In this document: positions 6,834 through 10,017 of the stretch, one piece after another
How the letters are laid out: the number at the start of each line of letters is the position of its first letter
How positions within the stretch are numbered: the first letter of the stretch is position 1
Source: CALLJL01 sp964627255
Lineage (GTDB): Bacteria; Acidobacteriota; Aminicenantia; Aminicenantales; CALLJL01
Length of the DNA stretch: 10,017 bases
Assembly: GCA_964627255.1 (NCBI GenBank)
Contig: CAZVIN010000137.1
Coordinates: 1 to 10,017, forward strand
Reading direction: 5' to 3'
Notes under the pieces: model-generated
Seen by the model: the letters and a program-made list of their open reading frames with translations, nothing else
Told to the model about the DNA's origin: nothing
Databases searched by the model: none
Program-made: the position numbers and the translations under genes

Positions 6834-6863
6834 AATATAAATCACGACAAAGTGATATGTCAA
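6834..6863 (-). promoter_or_regulatory. Sigma-70-type promoter of the two-gene cassette with an operator-like dyad in the spacer
   Basis: Read on the minus strand, TTGACA (6858-6863, six of six) is followed after 18 bases by TATATT (6834-6839, five of six). The spacer contains an inverted repeat with arms ATCAC and GTGAT separated by six bases (6841-6856). A repressor bound there would cover the promoter. Transcription would begin near 6827, leaving a leader of about 147 bases before the 163-residue gene. No other promoter on this strand in the island is as close to consensus. Confidence 0.65.
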
Positions 6864-6913
6864 GGGTCATCGGAACTCTCTTATTGGTGGCCTAGGCGGC
6901 TCAAAACCCGGAT

Positions 6914-8377
6914 TCAGTTCAGGTCTTTAATCCTGGGGTAATAGTTGCTGTGCTGGACAAAGCGAATCACTTTACCAGCCTTATCCCTTTCAAAGATGAC
7001 TTCTTCGCCTAAGGTCTCATCATCTCGTATCCGCCGGAAGGTATCGCCCCCCATATGTTTGAGCAGAGTAAATCCCTGGACAGGATTGTCAGCCGGAAGG
7101 CTGACCATAGCCAGGTTTCCCTGCCAGGGGAGAATAACTGTTTCTCCCCACCACGGCTGTCTATCGTAATGGCCGGCGTAGTCTTCAAAATTCACGCTGG
7201 CTGTCGTCGGCCCTTCTTTTTTTGCGGCGGCCTTTTTCAGTATTTCTCTCATCCCCCGGGCATATTTTCCCGGCTCGGTTCCCGAAGCATTTATCATCAC
7301 CATAAAGGCTTGTTTTTTGCCTGGATCCATCATCAGGGTGCTTCTGTAGCCAGGACAGGAACCGCCATGTCCGACCACGGTCTTTCCATCCATTTGATAC
7401 ACTTCAAACCCCAGTCCCCACGAGGTTTTCCAGTCAGGGTCCATCCATTGCACCCGGTGCATCTCCCGAAGAGTGGGAGCCTTAAGGACTTCCTCTCCGC
7501 CTTTTTCCAGGAGCCTGAACTGCCAGGAGGCGAATTTGGCTAAGTCCAGCACCGTTGAGGAAAAGCCGGCCGCTGGTTTGATGCCCTCAGCCTGAAAAAA
7601 TGGCAGCATCTGCCTGGTTCCGTTGCGGGTTAATGAGCTATAGCCGGTGGCCAGTTGCCCGCGCCAGAGAGATTGGGGAAGATAGGGGCGGGTGTCGTTC
7701 ATCCCGAGGGGTTTGAGGATCTTTTCATTTATGTAATCGTCGTAAGACATGCCTGAAATTTCAGCCACAATTTCGCCCAGAAGACTGATTCCCAGGTTGC
7801 TGTACTGGAAATAGGTCGAAGGGGGATAGAGGGTTTTTTGCAGGCCAAGCTTTTCCTTAAGCTGTTCCCGGGTAGGGAAGTGAAAATCAGGTTGGCTCCA
7901 GTAAGGATAATCGGATTCGCGCGGCAGACCGGAAGAATGGGTCAGGATAGAACGGATGGTAATTGGTCCGTTGTCAGGATACTGCTGCTTGATGTTGAAC
8001 CAGGGAAGGTGCTCGCTTACTTCATCATCCAGCCTAAGTTTCCCCGCATCACGGAGCTGCATGATGGCCACTGAAGTGAAGAGCTTGGAGATGGAGCAGA
8101 TGCTGTAAATCGTGTTGGGGGTGGTTTTAACTTTTTTCTCCAGGTCGGCCAGGCCGTAACCCTGGGCAAAAATTACTTCCTGGTTTTCCACGATGGCCGC
8201 AGACATTCCAGGGAGCTGCTCGTAATCGCGCTGAGCTTCAAGCCAGACGTTTATCAACCTGAGAGCTTCGGAATAACCAGCCCGAGTCTGAGTTTTCTCC
8301 TGGGTGCAAGGAAGCCTCGTGGCGACAAAGAATAACAAAAGTAATATTAAAAATGGCCATAAATATTTTTTTCGCAC
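6914..8377 (-). CDS. Exported CubicO/class C beta-lactamase family serine hydrolase
   Basis: This 487-residue protein has the three active-site motifs of the penicillin-binding protein/beta-lactamase fold. Ser95-x-x-Lys98 lies in SICSISKLFTS, Tyr192-Ser-Asn194 in FQYSNLGISLLG, and His337-Gly-Gly339 in VVGHGGSCPGY. Residues 1-22 form an export signal: RKK, then a run of Leu, Ile, Phe and Val; Cys24 lacks a proper lipobox. Residues 385-487 make a separate beta-rich C-terminal domain of the lipocalin-like kind often appended to CubicO proteins, ending FVQHSNYYPRIK. Such enzymes are esterases or peptidases acting on D-amino-acid or ester substrates; the substrate cannot be read from sequence. The start is a GTG at 8375-8377, set by AGGAGG at 8383-8388 five bases upstream. 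It stands alone. No terminator with a T-run is seen after the stop, so read-through into the cassette is possible. Confidence 0.93.
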   Translation of the reverse strand: MRKKYLWPFLILLLLFFVATRLPCTQEKTQTRAGYSEALRLINVWLEAQRDYEQLPGMSAAIVENQEVIFAQGYGLADLEKKVKTTPNTIYSICSISKLFTSVAIMQLRDAGKLRLDDEVSEHLPWFNIKQQYPDNGPITIRSILTHSSGLPRESDYPYWSQPDFHFPTREQLKEKLGLQKTLYPPSTYFQYSNLGISLLGEIVAEISGMSYDDYINEKILKPLGMNDTRPYLPQSLWRGQLATGYSSLTRNGTRQMLPFFQAEGIKPAAGFSSTVLDLAKFASWQFRLLEKGGEEVLKAPTLREMHRVQWMDPDWKTSWGLGFEVYQMDGKTVVGHGGSCPGYRSTLMMDPGKKQAFMVMINASGTEPGKYARGMREILKKAAAKKEGPTTASVNFEDYAGHYDRQPWWGETVILPWQGNLAMVSLPADNPVQGFTLLKHMGGDTFRRIRDDETLGEEVIFERDKAGKVIRFVQHSNYYPRIKDLN

Positions 8378-8412
8378 CGACGCCTCCTGTGCTATTTTTT
8401 CATCTGAGTGTC

Positions 8413-8428
8413 TTTATTTAACAATAAA
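8413..8428. repeat. AT-only inverted repeat upstream of the serine hydrolase
   Basis: Arms TTTATT (8413-8418) and AATAAA (8423-8428) are perfect complements around a four-base centre. It lies about 35 bases ahead of the GTG start, where a promoter or operator would be expected. I could not identify convincing -35/-10 hexamers around it, so its role is open. Confidence 0.3.
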
Positions 8429-8458
8429 TGAAAGATTTTTTAAAGTCTGATTCGGCGT

Positions 8459-8470
8459 AGATGCGCATCT
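8459..8470. repeat. Perfect 12-base palindrome AGATGCGCATCT
   Basis: AGATGCGCATCT equals its own reverse complement. It lies about 80 bases upstream of the serine hydrolase start and next to two short dyads: GGTCA/TGACC at 8490-8501 and CTGGT/ACCAG at 8516-8532. It could be an operator for the hydrolase gene or part of the outer end of the decayed IS element beside it. Confidence 0.4.
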
Positions 8471-8608
8471 GACGACCAGATCGTGGGCAGGTCAAATGAC
8501 CAGTCCCGTAGAAGGCTGGTTCGCAAGACCAGGGAAGGAGGAAATAAGAAGAAAAAAAGGAGGCTATTTAAGAAGTTCTTACATTACATCATTATAATAG
8601 AAGCCATT

Positions 8609-9027
8609 TCAGAAGACTTTTCGGATCATCTCGGCCCAGCCGCGACGCAGGAATCTCGCTCTTTTTTCCACAATGAGAAAGAAGGGATGCCTAACGAGTT
8701 GTGCCTTTCGCACCTTGCTCCTGTGGGCGTTGGCGTAAAGACCGCAGTATCTCCCAGTGGCGGCTTTGGTTTAAAAAAGCTATCGAGGGATTCAACGGTA
8801 CGTTCTCTTGGGCGCAGTGCGAAGCCCGAGAAGGGGAGGGATGGAGCGAAGGGAACGTTGGAAGAGAGAAGTCATTTCTCCATCCAAGGAAACCTGGCTC
8901 TGTTTGTTAAAGGGCCGGTGGATGCAGCTGCTGAAGCACCTTCAATTAGACCTGGACCTATTTTAGGATATACGAGACGACTTCGGGCGATGAACTCCAC
9001 GTAATCCATCCGCTCCACCTCTTCTGG
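8609..9027 (-). pseudogene. Decayed C-terminal part of an IS91-type (Y2/HUH) transposase
   Basis: The minus strand of this apparent gap keeps two blocks of a transposase. Bases 9027-8983 encode PEEVERMDYVEFIAR. After a one-base shift, 8981-8949 reads VVSYI, and near its end QV, with a stop between. After about 190 unrelated bases, 8752-8609 encodes RYCGLYANAHRSKVRKA, then HPFFLIVEKRARFLRRGWAEMIRKVF and a stop. Joined, these match from memory the family pattern DYVEFIARV.SHIPDKGQV..RYYGLYANAHRGKVRKA, then GWAEMIRKVYEVDP, of IS91-like transposases. The N-terminal part with the catalytic tyrosines is absent: the VWA gene begins at once on the right. The zinc-finger part normally following EMIRKV is also missing or unreadable. 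The copy is dead, with a frameshift, an insertion, internal stops and both ends lost. Confidence 0.82.
8758..8948. other. About 190-base insert splitting the transposase remnant
   Basis: The two transposase blocks would join with almost no missing codons if these bases were removed, so they look inserted (boundaries good to a few bases). The insert has no believable gene. It can fold into a nested hairpin: outer arms 8800-8807 and 8851-8858 (one G-T pair), inner arms CTTGGGC (8807-8813) and GCCCGAG (8824-8830). I see no clear terminal inverted repeats or target duplication, so it is not a classic miniature element. A rearrangement is the alternative explanation. Confidence 0.5.
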
Positions 9028-9061
9028 GAAAAAACCGAAAAACGGATAAGAGGCTTTTTTT
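9018..9061 (+). terminator. Possible weak terminator hairpin at the end of the VWA gene
   Basis: Arms CCTCTT (9018-9023) and AAGAGG (9048-9053) are followed by C and seven T on the plus strand. The loop is long and holds a small CCG/CGG inner stem. On the minus strand that inner stem is followed by six T, directly downstream of the VWA gene stop. Either use is weak: the stem is short, and one arm lies in transposase remnant codons. Confidence 0.25.
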
Positions 9062-9077
9062 GTATTTTACTGGGGCC

Positions 9078-10017
9078 TTAGAAAATTATTTTCCAGGTGC
9101 CAGCTTCCTTTTTAAGAAAGCCAGTCAGGCTTCTTTCTGCCTTGATGTTAATCTTCGCCTCAAGAGGCTCCGGGGCCAGCAAGATTCGGAGGATGTAGGC
9201 CCCTTCCTTGAGCTTGACCGCGTCACTACCAACAAGGCCGCGGGCAACTTCTTCACCCTTTTCGTCGAGCACGACGAACTCGATTTTTAACGTTTGCTCG
9301 AGGGCCGAAAGAAGCCCAGCAGCATCCTGGGCATCTAAGTAGCGTCCTTCCGTTGACTTGGCAATGGCCTCGAGCTCTGCCCGGGCTTCCTTTTCTTTGA
9401 TATCGAAGCCAACAATATGGACGCGCAACTCCAGCCCCGATTTCTTAATAGCTGGGCCGATGGATTTAATGTCACCGCCACAGCTTTCAATTCCGTCAGT
9501 GACCAGAATGATAGAGCCGGTGGGAAGGGTATCGAAATCCTTGATCGCCTCAAGCACCGAAAATACGAGGGGCGTCTTTCCTTTAAGCTGGATTTTGTTG
9601 ACCGTATCAATGAGCCTGGCCTTGTCCAGTGGTCCAATCGGGACGAGGAGTTCTGTGTCGGTACAAGCGCGTTTATCATTCAACCCGAAGCGATGGCCGT
9701 AGACCCGCAGGCCGACGTTCATGGTCTCCGGCAACCCGTTGATGATCTGGGCGAGCACTCTGCGGGCGATCGTAATTTTCGCCTCTCCGCCAATCTGCCC
9801 CCACATGGAGTTAGAAGCATCCAAAATGACCTCGACATTCTGGGCGGCTTCCTTCTCGGCGCCTTTTTCAAAGTCGACTTTAAGGGTTCCTGTGCCGAGC
9901 CTTTTAGTCGGCGACATGTAGATGGGCACGTGGCCGCAGCAGAACTCAAGCATCAGGGCGCCAAGGGCGACCCGGTACGTGTCGTAGTTTTTCTCGCTCT
10001 CCGCTCCATCCCAGCTT
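9078..10017 (-). CDS. VWA-domain protein, C-terminal part; 5' end beyond the right edge
   Basis: The frame stays open to the right edge (21 codons upstream of the first internal Met at 9951-9953), so the start is outside the window. Counting from that Met, a von Willebrand factor A domain runs from about 38 to 215. Its metal-ion-dependent adhesion site is complete: Asp45-x-Ser47-x-Ser49 in VILDASNSMWGQI, Thr127 in KGKTPLVFS, and Asp153 in LVTDGIESCGGD. RVYGHRFG at 83-90 with CTDTELLVPIGPLD at 97-110 is typical of bacterial VWA proteins of the chloride-channel-like or YfbK-like type. A beta-rich tail (about 220-291) follows. Such domains bind protein partners through a divalent metal. The N-terminal part visible at the edge, with paired Cys (FCCGHVP), is not recognised. 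No partner gene is visible; the transposase remnant abuts its 3' end. Confidence 0.88.
   Translation of the reverse strand, partial: SWDGAESEKNYDTYRVALGALMLEFCCGHVPIYMSPTKRLGTGTLKVDFEKGAEKEAAQNVEVILDASNSMWGQIGGEAKITIARRVLAQIINGLPETMNVGLRVYGHRFGLNDKRACTDTELLVPIGPLDKARLIDTVNKIQLKGKTPLVFSVLEAIKDFDTLPTGSIILVTDGIESCGGDIKSIGPAIKKSGLELRVHIVGFDIKEKEARAELEAIAKSTEGRYLDAQDAAGLLSALEQTLKIEFVVLDEKGEEVARGLVGSDAVKLKEGAYILRILLAPEPLEAKINIKAERSLTGFLKKEAGTWKIIF

Noticed and set aside
8689..8775. Stem-loops (AACG/CGTT, GTGC/GCAC, CCGC/GCGG) suggesting a riboswitch or structured RNA
   Set aside because: Most of the stretch translates on the other strand as the conserved block RYCGLYANAHRSKVRKA of an IS91-type transposase, so the base pairing is best explained as coincidence within former coding sequence.
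8483..9004. Open plus-strand frame of 173 codons in the gap between the hydrolase and the VWA gene
   Set aside because: It is antisense to the recognisable transposase fragments, crosses the insert without a change in character, has no family resemblance, and its start lacks a good ribosome binding site.
8950..9078. Intact start of a new gene on the minus strand after the VWA gene
   Set aside because: The open stretch FFGFFPEEVERMDYVEFIAR belongs to the transposase remnant and breaks by a frameshift after the Arg codon.

Overview
The window looks like a chromosomal segment of a bacterium of moderate GC, probably an uncultured anaerobic or deep-branching lineage. The acyl-CoA carboxylase operon, secreted serine hydrolase, VWA protein and IS91-type transposase remnant would suit Acidobacteriota/Aminicenantota or Desulfobacterota-like genomes. 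This placement is inference from gene content only. No rRNA, tRNA or CRISPR array is visible.

Bases 1-5189 (+ strand) form a branched-chain acyl-CoA catabolism block. It begins with the end of a zinc-ribbon/OB-fold (DUF35) thiolase partner. After a 236-base AT-rich gap come a carboxyltransferase beta subunit closest to methylcrotonyl-CoA carboxylase (liuB type), a methylglutaconyl-CoA hydratase-like crotonase (liuC type), a free biotin carboxylase and a separate biotin carrier protein. Together these would carboxylate 3-methylcrotonyl-CoA and hydrate the product to HMG-CoA, the middle steps of leucine degradation. A 24-codon ORF with a strong ribosome binding site overlaps the start of the biotin carboxylase gene.

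Bases 5190-6880 are AT-rich and look acquired. A two-gene minus-strand cassette of unknown function (163 aa, then 222 aa with a Cys/His cluster; 8-base overlap) is read from a near-consensus promoter with an inverted repeat inside its spacer. One or two tiny ORFs lie in its leader. An imperfect palindrome sits in the gap on its left.

Bases 6914-8377 (- strand) encode an exported CubicO/class C beta-lactamase-type serine hydrolase with a GTG start and a consensus ribosome binding site. The 700-base gap at 8378-9077 is not empty. Read on the minus strand it holds the decayed C-terminal part of an IS91-type transposase, broken by a frameshift and by about 190 foreign bases. Bases 9078-10017 (- strand) hold the C-terminal part of a protein with a VWA domain that runs off the right edge.
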